Below are positions 1-5,961 of a stretch of 11,968 nt of DNA, piece by piece. The notes below the pieces were generated by a model. That model saw only the letters and a list, made by a program, of their open reading frames with translations, did not search any database and had not been told where the DNA came from. Made by a program: the position numbers and the translations under genes. This stretch comes from Prevotellaceae bacterium (GTDB lineage: Bacteria > Bacteroidota > Bacteroidia > Bacteroidales > Paludibacteraceae), in NCBI GenBank assembly GCA_031270565.1, contig JAISXJ010000142.1, forward strand, positions 1-11,968. The letters run 5' to 3'. Every line of letters begins with the position of its first letter. Within the stretch, counting starts at the first letter, position 1.

Positions 1-217
1 GGGTTGATGTTCAGCGTATTGCGATGTCCATAAGTTGCACTTACGGTTATTCACATAACGCCCTAACGGGCAAAAACGCCTGCTTAAAGCCGTTTTTTCT
101 ATTGATATTGAAGCCGTAAACGGCTAATAACTACACTTTAATAACTAAACTCTACACTCTAAAAACTATACTCTAAAAACTACACTCTGACAACTCTTTT
201 TATAGCGTCTCCATTGC
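1..217. other. Intergenic region downstream of engB, with small palindromes
   Basis: No convincing gene. It lies beyond the 3' end of the minus-strand engB operon. Short perfect inverted repeats are visible: TAAGT/ACTTA around 31-43, GCCC/GGGC around 61-71, and AGCCGTAAACGGCT at 112-125. From about 130 to 195 the sequence is a low-complexity series of ACTCTAAA/ACTACACTCT-like units. I see no hairpin followed by a clean T-run on the minus strand, so no intrinsic terminator is called for the operon. Confidence 0.6.
89..190 (+). repeat. TTAGCCG-type palindrome plus heptamer tail, copy 1
   Basis: This copy shares a layout with 4041-4109 and 11624-11690. A T-rich stretch and ATTGATAT are followed by a palindrome built on AGCCGTAAACGGCT, then TAATAACTA and a run of ACTCTAAA-like units. 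The palindrome outer arm is imperfect here: it begins GAAGCCG instead of TTAGCCG. Its function is unknown. It could be an intergenic repeat element or part of a transcript 3' end. Confidence 0.55.
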
Positions 218-814
218 TTACAGGTTCATGATGCTGTCAATGTAGTCGAGCAGTTCCTCTCTTCCCGTTTTCTTTTCGGCTGAAGTAACAAAGACCGGAG
301 GCAGCGTCTCCCACGTTTCAAGCAGTTTCTTTTTGTAAACATCCAAGTTTTCCATTAGACGCCTGTTTGACTGTTTGTCGCTTTTGGTAAAAACAATGGA
401 AAACGGTACGCCGCTTATGCCCAGCCATTCCATAAACTCCAAATCAATTTTCTGAGGCTCAAGACGACTGTCAATCAACACAAAAAGGTTTACTAACTGG
501 GTACGGGAAAGAATATAATTCTTAATAATCCCCTTGATTCCGGAACGCCTGTCCTTGCTTATTCTGGCATAACCGTACCCGGGCAAATCCACCAGATACC
601 ATTGACTGTTAATAAGAAAATGATTTATTAAAAGTGTTTTGCCCGGAGTAGATGAGGTTTTTGCCAAGCCGTTACGTTTGGTAAGCATATTAATGAGCGA
701 GGATTTTCCCACATTTGAGCGTCCAATAAAGGCGTATTCGGGTAACACCCCTGAAGGGCATTGCCTATAATCGGTGTTCGACACTATAAATTCCGCAGAG
801 TGTATGTTTAGCAT
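218..814 (-). CDS. engB: Ribosome biogenesis GTP-binding protein YsxC/EngB
   Basis: A 198-residue TRAFAC-class GTPase, the usual length for YihA/YsxC/EngB, a cytoplasmic GTPase needed for late assembly of the large ribosomal subunit. The GTPase motifs are in order: G1 P-loop GRSNVGKSS at residues 31-39, G2 region with STPGKT near 55-60, G3 DLPGYG at 76-81, G4 TKSD at 143-146 and G5 TSA at 177-179. The STPGKT and DLPGYGYA signatures are typical of EngB and separate it from Era and Der. The ATG start lies 12 bases after the stop of the symporter gene on the same strand, so it is probably the last gene of a cysS-symporter-engB operon. No Shine-Dalgarno sequence is evident, as expected in Bacteroidota. 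Nothing looks truncated or damaged. Confidence 0.96.
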   Translation of the reverse strand: MLNIHSAEFIVSNTDYRQCPSGVLPEYAFIGRSNVGKSSLINMLTKRNGLAKTSSTPGKTLLINHFLINSQWYLVDLPGYGYARISKDRRSGIKGIIKNYILSRTQLVNLFVLIDSRLEPQKIDLEFMEWLGISGVPFSIVFTKSDKQSNRRLMENLDVYKKKLLETWETLPPVFVTSAEKKTGREELLDYIDSIMNL

Positions 815-826
815 TATTATAAGAAA

Positions 827-2287
827 TTATTGTGAAACAGTCATTTTGGGCGCAACTGCTACGGCTAAGCCGATAAAAGTAATAAGCCCGTTAATTATTA
901 ATAATTCATAGCCGAAATGGTAGTTCAATGTCAGCGCACAGAACGTTTGCATGATGTATGTTATGACCGGCGCTGCGATGGCAATGCAGGGAATAGCTCT
1001 GTTTCTGACCTGTCGTTTTGTCAGCAGTCCGAAAGCAAACAGTCCAAGCAGCGGACCGTAGGCATAGCCGACCAGTGTGTAAATGACGTCAATGAGGCTC
1101 TGATTGCGCACACATTCAAAGAGTAGCGTTATTCCCACGAACAGCACACATACCCCCAGATGAACACGGCGACGCAGTCTCCTGTCTTCGGCAAGGGCAA
1201 CGCCTTTCTCCTTTTTTAAAAAATCAACCATCACAGAGGTTGTAACGGCAGTCAGGGCAGAGTCCGCACTTGAGAATGATGCCGCAATAATACCTATCAC
1301 AAAACAGACACACACCAGCTGTCCCAAATGATGAGCAGCAAAAAAAGGTACGATAGCATCCGGATTTTGGGGCAAAAGGATATTTTCATTTCCTGCGTAG
1401 ATAAGCAACAGCGCTCCAATAACCAACAGGACAAGATTAACCGGAATAAAAGCTGCACCATACCAGAGCATATTTCTGCGTGATTCGTGTTCGTTACGGC
1501 AACTCAGATTCTTCTGCATCATATCCTGATTCAATCCTGTCATAACGATGACGATAAATATACCGCTGAAAAACTGCTTGAGAAAATGCCGCGTGCTGTG
1601 CCAGTCATCAAAGACAAAGACACGACTCAAGGCGTGATGATTGAGTAGCTTACCGGCAGAAGGGATGTTTAAGTCCATCAGTTGCATAATTTTCAGCAGG
1701 ATAAGCATCATTGCTACGAGGAGAAAAAAGGTTTGTACAACATCCGTCCAGACGATAGTACGTATGCCGCCGTTTCGTGTGTAGAGCCAGATAAGCAGGA
1801 CACATACTGTTACCGTTGCCCACAGTGGCACGCCCCACGCATCAAACACAAATTGCTGCAACACGATGACAGCTACATAGAGTTTTGTTGCGGATGTAAT
1901 CATTTTGGCAATAATAAAGAAGACAGCGCCCGTTCGATGTGCCGACAGTCCGAAACGACAACCCAGATAACCATAAATAGAGGTCAGGTTAAGCCTGTAA
2001 TAGAGCGGTATCAGTACAAATGCCACCACCAGATAGCCAAAGCAGAAGCCAAGAGTTGTTTGCAGATAGGAAAATTGCGATGCACCAACCATGCCGGGCA
2101 CCGACACCAGCGAGACACCGGAAATGGATGCGCCAATCATTCCAAACGCCACCAGATACCACGGCATTTGCCTGTTTGCCAGATAGAACGTTGCATTATC
2201 GGTGCGACGGTTGGCTGTGAGTTTTGCTACCAGCATCAACAAGCCGAAGTAGGCAATTAAAATCAGTATGGTTATGAAAGGAGACAT
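827..2287 (-). CDS. Sodium:solute symporter (SSS family), upstream paralogue
   Basis: An inner-membrane Na+-coupled transporter of the SSS (SLC5-like) family. The substrate cannot be read from the sequence. I place the start at the ATG at 2287 (486 residues). The longer reading from 2311 uses GTG and overlaps the end of cysS. From the chosen ATG the protein begins MSPFITILILIAYF, which aligns from its first residue with the other symporter in the window (MNPYIVIGIIAAYF). About 12-13 hydrophobic segments span most of the protein. Family-typical spots include PLYYRLNLTSIY near residue 100, WTDVVQT near 181-187, NQDMMQKNL near 253, and FSSADSA near 340-345, the serine-rich helix that contributes to the Na2 site in characterised members. 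It lies 11 bases after cysS and 12 before engB, suggesting cotranscription. The pairing with a tRNA synthetase looks positional rather than functional. Confidence 0.9.
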   Translation of the reverse strand: MSPFITILILIAYFGLLMLVAKLTANRRTDNATFYLANRQMPWYLVAFGMIGASISGVSLVSVPGMVGASQFSYLQTTLGFCFGYLVVAFVLIPLYYRLNLTSIYGYLGCRFGLSAHRTGAVFFIIAKMITSATKLYVAVIVLQQFVFDAWGVPLWATVTVCVLLIWLYTRNGGIRTIVWTDVVQTFFLLVAMMLILLKIMQLMDLNIPSAGKLLNHHALSRVFVFDDWHSTRHFLKQFFSGIFIVIVMTGLNQDMMQKNLSCRNEHESRRNMLWYGAAFIPVNLVLLVIGALLLIYAGNENILLPQNPDAIVPFFAAHHLGQLVCVCFVIGIIAASFSSADSALTAVTTSVMVDFLKKEKGVALAEDRRLRRRVHLGVCVLFVGITLLFECVRNQSLIDVIYTLVGYAYGPLLGLFAFGLLTKRQVRNRAIPCIAIAAPVITYIMQTFCALTLNYHFGYELLIINGLITFIGLAVAVAPKMTVSQ

Positions 2288-2298
2288 AATCGTTGCAC

Positions 2299-3780
2299 TT
2301 ACAAACTCCACTCAAAACCGTCTTTTGTGTCCTTGATAGTAAAACCGAGTGCAGTGAGGGCGTTTCGGATACGGTCGGAAGTTGCCCAGTCCTTGTTTTG
2401 TTTAGCTTGTAAACGCATCTCCAACAGCAGGTCGATGGCTTTTTTGTAGGCTTCGGTAGCGTTACTATCGGCGGCATTGTCGGAAGCGTGCAACCCTAAC
2501 AGGTCATTGATAAAGAGCGAGAATACGCTCTTTAGCTCTTCCAAATCCGTTGCTCTCAGGGTTGCCTTGCCGTCGGCAACGGTGTTTATAGCCTTTACGG
2601 CATCGAAAAGATGCGAGATAACAATAGGAGTATTCAGGTCGTCATTCATTGCTTCCATACAGCGGTTGCGCAGCCCAGCCACCTCAATACAGGCAGTGGT
2701 GGAATCGCCTGCCGGTTGCAATTTTTGCAGGCGGGAATATGCTTCCAACAACCGCTCCAACCCCTTTTCCGATGACTGTAATGCTTCATTACTGAAATCA
2801 ACCGTACTGCGATAATGCGCTTGCAGGATAAAGAAACGTATCGTCATTGGCGAATAGGTCTGCGTGAGTAACGCATGACTGCCGGAAAAGAACTCCTCAA
2901 GCGTAATGAAATTCCCCAGCGACTTGCCCATCTTTTGCCCGTTAATGGTGATCATATTATTGTGCATCCAATAGCGCACCGATTCGTGTCCGATTGCTGC
3001 GCACGACTGTGCTATTTCACACTCGTGATGCGGGAACATCAAATCCATGCCTCCGCCGTGAATGTCGAATGTTTCGCCAAGATATTTCATACTCATTGCC
3101 GAACATTCCAGATGCCAGCCGGGGAATCCTTCTCCCCACGGCGATGCCCAACGCATAATATGTTCCGGAGAAGCTTTTTTCCACAGGGCAAAGTCGGTGC
3201 TGCGCCGTTTTTCACTCTGTCCGTCCAACTGACGCGACGTCTCCAGAAGTTCATCCACGTTACGTCCGGAAAGTTTGCCGTAGTGAAATTTGGTATTGTA
3301 TTTTTCCACGTCGAAATAGACCGAACCATGACTTTCATAAGCATATCCTGCTGCCAGAATTTTTTCCACAAAGGCAATTTGTTCGATGATATGTCCTGAT
3401 GCGTGCGGTTCAATGCTTGGCGGCAACACATTCAGCCGTTCCATAGCGTGATGATAGCGCAACAGATAGTGTTGTACTATCTCCATTGGTTCCACCTGTT
3501 CCAGACGCGCTTTTTTAGCGATTTTATCTTCACCCTCATCGGCATCGTGTTCAAGATGTCCTACATCGGTGATATTGCGGACATAACGCACTTTGTAACC
3601 GAGATAACGCAGGTAACGAAACAGAATATCGAAAGTAATTGCCGGACGGGCGTGTCCCAGATGGGCGTCGCCGTAAACGGTAGGTCCACAGACATAAAGC
3701 CCAACGTGAGGAGGATTATTGGGTATAAACGGCGTTTTTTCGCGTGTCAGAGAGTTGTAGATAATCAGGTTTTTTTCCAT
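2299..3780 (-). CDS. cysS: Cysteinyl-tRNA synthetase
   Basis: A 493-residue class I aminoacyl-tRNA synthetase that charges tRNA-Cys with cysteine in the cytoplasm. The N-terminal catalytic domain shows the CGPTVYGDAHLGHARP signature, with Cys31 as a zinc ligand and HLGH (the HIGH motif) at 40-43. The other zinc ligands are Cys226 in WHLECSAMS and His251/Glu255 in FPHHECEIAQS. The KMSKS loop reads KMGKS at 283-287, a tolerated variant. The C-terminal helical and anticodon-binding part (about 300-493) is complete, ending in the common GF.IKDT.DGFEW pattern. Length is normal for the family. It is the first gene of the minus-strand operon, with a Bacteroidota-type -7 box upstream of the ATG and the symporter starting 11 bases after its stop. 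Confidence 0.97.
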   Translation of the reverse strand: MEKNLIIYNSLTREKTPFIPNNPPHVGLYVCGPTVYGDAHLGHARPAITFDILFRYLRYLGYKVRYVRNITDVGHLEHDADEGEDKIAKKARLEQVEPMEIVQHYLLRYHHAMERLNVLPPSIEPHASGHIIEQIAFVEKILAAGYAYESHGSVYFDVEKYNTKFHYGKLSGRNVDELLETSRQLDGQSEKRRSTDFALWKKASPEHIMRWASPWGEGFPGWHLECSAMSMKYLGETFDIHGGGMDLMFPHHECEIAQSCAAIGHESVRYWMHNNMITINGQKMGKSLGNFITLEEFFSGSHALLTQTYSPMTIRFFILQAHYRSTVDFSNEALQSSEKGLERLLEAYSRLQKLQPAGDSTTACIEVAGLRNRCMEAMNDDLNTPIVISHLFDAVKAINTVADGKATLRATDLEELKSVFSLFINDLLGLHASDNAADSNATEAYKKAIDLLLEMRLQAKQNKDWATSDRIRNALTALGFTIKDTKDGFEWSL

Positions 3781-3807
3781 TGCATACTGAGTGTTATTGA
3801 ATGACCC

Positions 3808-3816
3808 GCAAAGGTA
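3808..3816 (-). promoter_or_regulatory. -7 promoter box of the cysS operon
   Basis: Read on the minus strand this is TACCTTTGC, matching the Bacteroidota -7 consensus TAnnTTTG. It lies about 28 bases upstream of the cysS ATG, a normal distance. No good TTTG (-33) element is seen about 19 bases further upstream, where the sequence is simple repeat. The call therefore rests on the -7 box and its position. Confidence 0.5.
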
Positions 3817-3827
3817 AGTCTTTTTTT

Positions 3828-3895
3828 AGTTTGTAGTTTTTAGTTTGTAGAGTTTAGAGTTTAGTTTTCAGTTTATCAGTTTTCAGTTGTCAAAA
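3828..3895 (-). repeat. TAAACTC heptamer-like simple repeat tract
   Basis: On the minus strand this reads as degenerate repeats of ACTAAACTCTAAACTCTA and AAACTGAAAAC units. The same words appear on the plus strand at about 130-195, 4079-4107 and 11660-11690. Here the tract runs in the opposite orientation, right behind the cysS promoter. Confidence 0.5.
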
Positions 3896-3903
3896 GAAAA
3901 ATA

Positions 3904-3985
3904 GAACACAGATGACACAGATTTAACAGATAAACGCCAGATTTTTATCTGTGAAAATCGTGTCTAATCTGCGGTATCTGTGTTC
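3904..3985. repeat. 82-base fold-back (imperfect palindrome) element
   Basis: The ends are perfect 10-base inverted repeats: GAACACAGAT at 3904-3913 and ATCTGTGTTC at 3976-3985. A second perfect pair lies inside: ACAGATAAA at 3926-3934 and TTTATCTGT at 3944-3952, with a 9-base loop. The intervening arms (ACACAGATT against AATCGTGT/AATCTG) are partly complementary. A single-stranded copy would form one long interrupted hairpin. The style resembles R1-R6 further right, but the sequence belongs to a different family. Confidence 0.7.
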
Positions 3986-4040
3986 AAAAATAAAAAAATA
4001 ATCATCTTGAGCATCTTGTTAATCCTGTGAAAAATATATT

Positions 4041-4109
4041 GCCGTTTTTATATTGATATATTAGCCGTAAACGGCTAATAACTAAACTCTAATAACTAAA
4101 CTCTAAAAA
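4041..4109 (+). repeat. TTAGCCG-type palindrome plus heptamer tail, copy 2
   Basis: GCCGTTTTTATATTGATA is followed by the perfect palindrome TTAGCCGTAAACGGCTAA (4061-4078), then TAACTAAACTCTAATAACTAAACTC. This is the cleanest of the three copies and has the same order of parts as 89-190 and 11624-11690. Confidence 0.65.
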
Positions 4110-4126
4110 TGGGGCTGTCTCAAAAG
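4110..4126. mobile_element. Possible solo insertion-sequence end
   Basis: The string GGGGCTGTCTCAAAAGT resembles terminal inverted repeats of several Bacteroidota insertion sequences, which often carry a GGCTGTCTCAAAA end. That likeness is from memory, not a search. No transposase gene and no matching opposite end (ACTTTTGAGACAGCC) was found in the window. It would be a remnant left by excision, deletion or recombination. Confidence 0.35.
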
Positions 4127-4163
4127 TAATTTAGCCACAAATACTATTCACTGAAAAATGAAT

Positions 4164-4208
4164 AATGAAAAATGAATAATATTTTTTTTGCGGCGTATAT
4201 TTTTCATT
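4164..4208. repeat. AATGAAAAAT fold-back
   Basis: Perfect 10-base arms, AATGAAAAAT (4164-4173) and ATTTTTCATT (4199-4208), enclose a T-run and GCGGCG. The flanks extend the pairing imperfectly (GAATAATG against CATTCTTCATTC). A similar direct-repeat wording, ATTCACTATTC, recurs at 11697-11722. Confidence 0.5.
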
Positions 4209-4284
4209 CTTCATTCTTTTTATAGCTTCTCAAAAAAAGAATTAACCCCTTTGCAACAACCGTCCACGATACGAAAAATTGTAG

Positions 4285-4292
4285 TAATTTTG
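4285..4292 (+). promoter_or_regulatory. Possible -7 box for the accessory block
   Basis: TAATTTTG fits TAnnTTTG and is followed by the leader at 4300-4343 and the glycosyltransferase relic at 4387. No TTTG at the right -33 spacing is present; the nearest, at 4250-4253, is about 31 bases upstream instead of about 19. Weak call. Confidence 0.35.
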
Positions 4293-4299
4293 TCCGAGG

Positions 4300-4343
4300 T
4301 GAATATATAATCATAATATCATATTATTTCGTTGATATTCACG
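4300..4343 (+). promoter_or_regulatory. Hairpin-forming leader before the glycosyltransferase relic
   Basis: GTGAATAT (4300-4307) and ATATTCAC (4336-4343) are perfect inverted arms. Between them lies a smaller perfect palindrome, ATAATATCATATTAT. A transcript starting after the -7-like box at 4285 would carry this nested hairpin in its 5' leader, about 45 bases ahead of the ATG at 4387. A regulatory role is inferred only from structure and position. Confidence 0.35.
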
Positions 4344-4386
4344 TATAAAGACAGTAGAAACATTTGATAATTGCCTCTTTTTTACG

Positions 4387-4452
4387 ATGAATATTCCGAA
4401 AGTGTCAATTCTAATGCCTTGTTTCAACGTAGAAAAATATAATGATTATTAA
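4387..4452 (+). pseudogene. Relic of a GT2 glycosyltransferase: N-terminal 18 residues only
   Basis: The 21-codon frame reads MNIPKVSILMPCFNVEKY, then NDY and a TAA stop. The first 18 residues are the start of a family 2 glycosyltransferase. They match the intact gene at 4954 (TPKISVLMPCFNVEKY) with only conservative changes, and the last 20 bases before the break (TGTTTCAACGTAGAAAAATA) are identical in both. After that codon the homology stops abruptly. By hand alignment the 45-base shared stretch has six differences, so it is either a diverged duplicate or the remnant of a separate paralogue. The stop overlaps the next ORF as TAATG. If still transcribed, it could act as a translated leader for that gene. 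Confidence 0.75.
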
Positions 4453-4478
4453 TGTTAGAAAAAAGAAAAATTAGATAT

Positions 4479-4781
4479 ATGGAGAATATAAAAATGCCTG
4501 ACTTTTCACCTAATCTGTTTTGGGACACGGATATTGCAGATTTAGATATGGAAAAGCACAAGAAATTTATTGTGAATCGCGTGCTTGACTATGGCAGTTG
4601 GGATGATTGGAAAATTATTCGCGACTATTATGGTTTGATTCAGGTGCGGGACATTGCAAAAGATCTGCGTGAAATGTTTGCAAAATCGCTCTCTTTTATT
4701 TCAACAATAACACAAACTCCTGAAGACCAGTTTAGATGTTACAAACTTTTACAGTCGAAAGACACACATTGGAGTTATTAA
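4479..4781 (+). CDS. DUF6922-like small protein, antitoxin-like, unpaired
   Basis: A small soluble protein of 100 residues from this ATG. Starts at 4452 (109 residues) and 4494 (95 residues, MPDFSPNLFWD) are equally open. The pattern (LSP/FSP-x-LFWDxD...D..KH..FI..RVL.YG...DW..I..YYG......A...R......LSF.ST....P...FRCYK......HW.Y) matches what I remember as DUF6922, common in Bacteroidota. Relatives often sit directly before a nucleotidyltransferase of the AbiEii/AbiGii toxin type and are therefore suspected antitoxin-like partners. No such toxin gene follows: the next gene is a glycosyltransferase after two palindromic repeats. It is either a solitary remnant of a broken two-gene system or has another job. 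The 4452 start overlaps the stop of the glycosyltransferase relic (TAATG), so its translation might be coupled to that frame. No membrane segment or signal peptide is visible. Confidence 0.65.
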   Translation: MENIKMPDFSPNLFWDTDIADLDMEKHKKFIVNRVLDYGSWDDWKIIRDYYGLIQVRDIAKDLREMFAKSLSFISTITQTPEDQFRCYKLLQSKDTHWSY

Positions 4782-4800
4782 CACGCTATTAAAAAATATT

Positions 4801-4862
4801 AGCCACTGAAAACACAGAAATACACAGAAAAAACATCAGTGTACATCAGTGAAATCAGTGGC
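4801..4862 (+). repeat. 62-base palindromic repeat R1
   Basis: Begins AGCCACTGA and ends TCAGTGGC, perfect inverted ends. The interior arms (AACACAGAAATACACAGA against TCAGTGTACATCAGTG) are partly complementary, so the whole unit is an imperfect hairpin. It lies 19 bases after the DUF6922-like gene. The gap to R2 is 16 bases and ends in TATT, the base string that precedes every full copy. Confidence 0.85.
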
Positions 4863-4878
4863 AAAATAAAAGTATATT

Positions 4879-4940
4879 AGCCACTGAAAACACAGAAATA
4901 CACAGAAAAAACTCAGTGTACATCCGTGTAATCAGTGGCT
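4879..4940 (+). repeat. 62-base palindromic repeat R2
   Basis: Same unit and orientation as R1, with which it shares the CACAGA version of the left arm. The copies at 6834-7415 have CACGGA, so R1/R2 form a local subfamily. It ends only 13 bases before the ATG of the glycosyltransferase at 4954 and so forms most of that gene's untranslated leader. Confidence 0.85.
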
Positions 4941-4953
4941 AAAAATAAAAAAG

Positions 4954-5934
4954 ATGCCAAACACCCCCAAAATATCAGTTCTAATGCCCTGTTTCAACGT
5001 AGAAAAATACGTTGCAGAGGCGATTGAGAGTATCTTAAATCAAACATACGGCAATTTTGAGCTGCTGATTTTAGACGATTGTTCAACTGACAGAACGGCA
5101 GAGATCGTGAAAGGTTTTGCAGATAAAAGGATTGTTTATCATAAAAACAAAACAAATCTTGGACTTTCCGAAAACTTGAATGTTGGCATTCGTTTGGCGA
5201 AAGGTGAATATATTGCGCGAATGGATGGTGATGATGTGTCATTGCCACAACGTCTTGAAACTCAGATAAATTACTTAAATACGCATCCTGAAATCGGCTT
5301 ATGTTCCACAGCTATGGAACTTTTCAGCAACAAAAACGAAACATGGATTCGCTCGCAAAATCCTGAAGAGGTAAAGATAACGATGTTATTTTTTTCACCG
5401 ATTCTGCACGCCTCGTCAATGTGGAGGAAGATGCTTTTTATGGATAATGATTTGTTTTACAGACAGGAAACCTTTCCTGCCGAAGATTATGACCTGTGGA
5501 CACGGGCAGCATTTTATTGTCAAATGGTTAATTTGCCTGATGTGCTTTATCGTTACAGAATTCACGGTATTCAGGTTACGGAAACCAATCCTCATACAGC
5601 AGAAAAAGTGAGGCAGGTGCGACAGAATTACATTAAACACGCCTTGCCGGCACTGAATAATGAAGATATTGATTATTTTGTTACTGAAATTGCCTCCGGT
5701 AATGGCAATTTTTCGACGAAAGAAGACTGTTTGAACGCAAAAAATGTGATTGTTCGCTTTATAGAAGCAAATAAAAGCGCCAATTTTTTTGATCATAATC
5801 TTCTGAAATACCGTTTGAAACGCTACTGGCAAAATCGTGTTTTTGATAGTATAAAAACAAATAAAACGCCGGATGTCAAGTTATTAAAAGAATTGCGACT
5901 AAAGCAAATGATAAAAATGATTTTGAAGAAATAA
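4954..5934 (+). CDS. Family 2 glycosyltransferase (GT-A fold)
   Basis: A 326-residue cytoplasmic or membrane-associated enzyme that probably transfers a sugar from a nucleotide donor to a growing surface glycan. The GT2 domain fills residues 6 to about 215: the ISVLMPCFNVEKY opening strand, ILDDCSTD at 39-46 (nucleotide-binding Asp), DGDD at 91-94 (metal-binding DxD) and EDYDLW at 177-182 (the usual ED catalytic-base region), followed by YRIHGIQVT. The rest, about 215-326, is a helical, strongly basic tail (ending KQMIKMILKK) with no membrane segment. The N-terminus repeats the relic at 4387. Donor and acceptor cannot be told from sequence. The next glycosyltransferase starts 27 bases after its stop, so the two are probably expressed together. 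Confidence 0.92.
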   Translation: MPNTPKISVLMPCFNVEKYVAEAIESILNQTYGNFELLILDDCSTDRTAEIVKGFADKRIVYHKNKTNLGLSENLNVGIRLAKGEYIARMDGDDVSLPQRLETQINYLNTHPEIGLCSTAMELFSNKNETWIRSQNPEEVKITMLFFSPILHASSMWRKMLFMDNDLFYRQETFPAEDYDLWTRAAFYCQMVNLPDVLYRYRIHGIQVTETNPHTAEKVRQVRQNYIKHALPALNNEDIDYFVTEIASGNGNFSTKEDCLNAKNVIVRFIEANKSANFFDHNLLKYRLKRYWQNRVFDSIKTNKTPDVKLLKELRLKQMIKMILKK

Positions 5935-5961
5935 ACAAAATATGTCAAGGAAATAACGCTT

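Larger units (their letters stand above)
3781..4386. other. Gene-free mosaic of repeats between divergent operons
   Basis: About 600 bases without a gene, between cysS (leftward) and the accessory block (rightward). From left to right: the cysS -7 box; heptamer-like simple sequence to about 3895; a fold-back element at 3904-3985; AT-rich sequence; a TTAGCCG palindrome copy at 4041-4109; an insertion-sequence-end-like string at 4110-4126; an AATGAAAAAT/ATTTTTCATT fold-back at 4164-4208; a -7-like box at 4285; and a hairpin-rich leader at 4300-4343. It is far more AT-rich than the operons beside it. Confidence 0.65.

Noticed and set aside
50..75. Integron attC-like words (TAACGCCCTAACGGGC)
   Set aside because: Only one short hairpin is present. 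The paired R and L boxes, the cassette arrangement and an integrase are all missing.
89..128. Intrinsic terminator for the engB operon
   Set aside because: The palindrome has no T-run after it on the minus strand, so terminator function is not supported by sequence alone.
1682..2260. Plus-strand open frame of 192 codons opposite the symporter
   Set aside because: It is an antisense shadow of the symporter with unlikely composition (rich in Cys, His and Gln) and no domain.
2288..2311. GTG start of the first symporter at 2311
   Set aside because: It overlaps the cysS stop, and the ATG at 2287 gives a start that aligns with the paralogous symporter from the first residue.
2875..3399. Plus-strand open frame of 174 codons opposite cysS
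   Set aside because: It lies entirely within the well-supported cysS gene on the other strand and has no recognisable protein features.
5416..5832. Minus-strand open frame of 138 codons opposite the first glycosyltransferase
   Set aside because: It is a shadow of an intact GT2 gene whose motifs are unmistakable.
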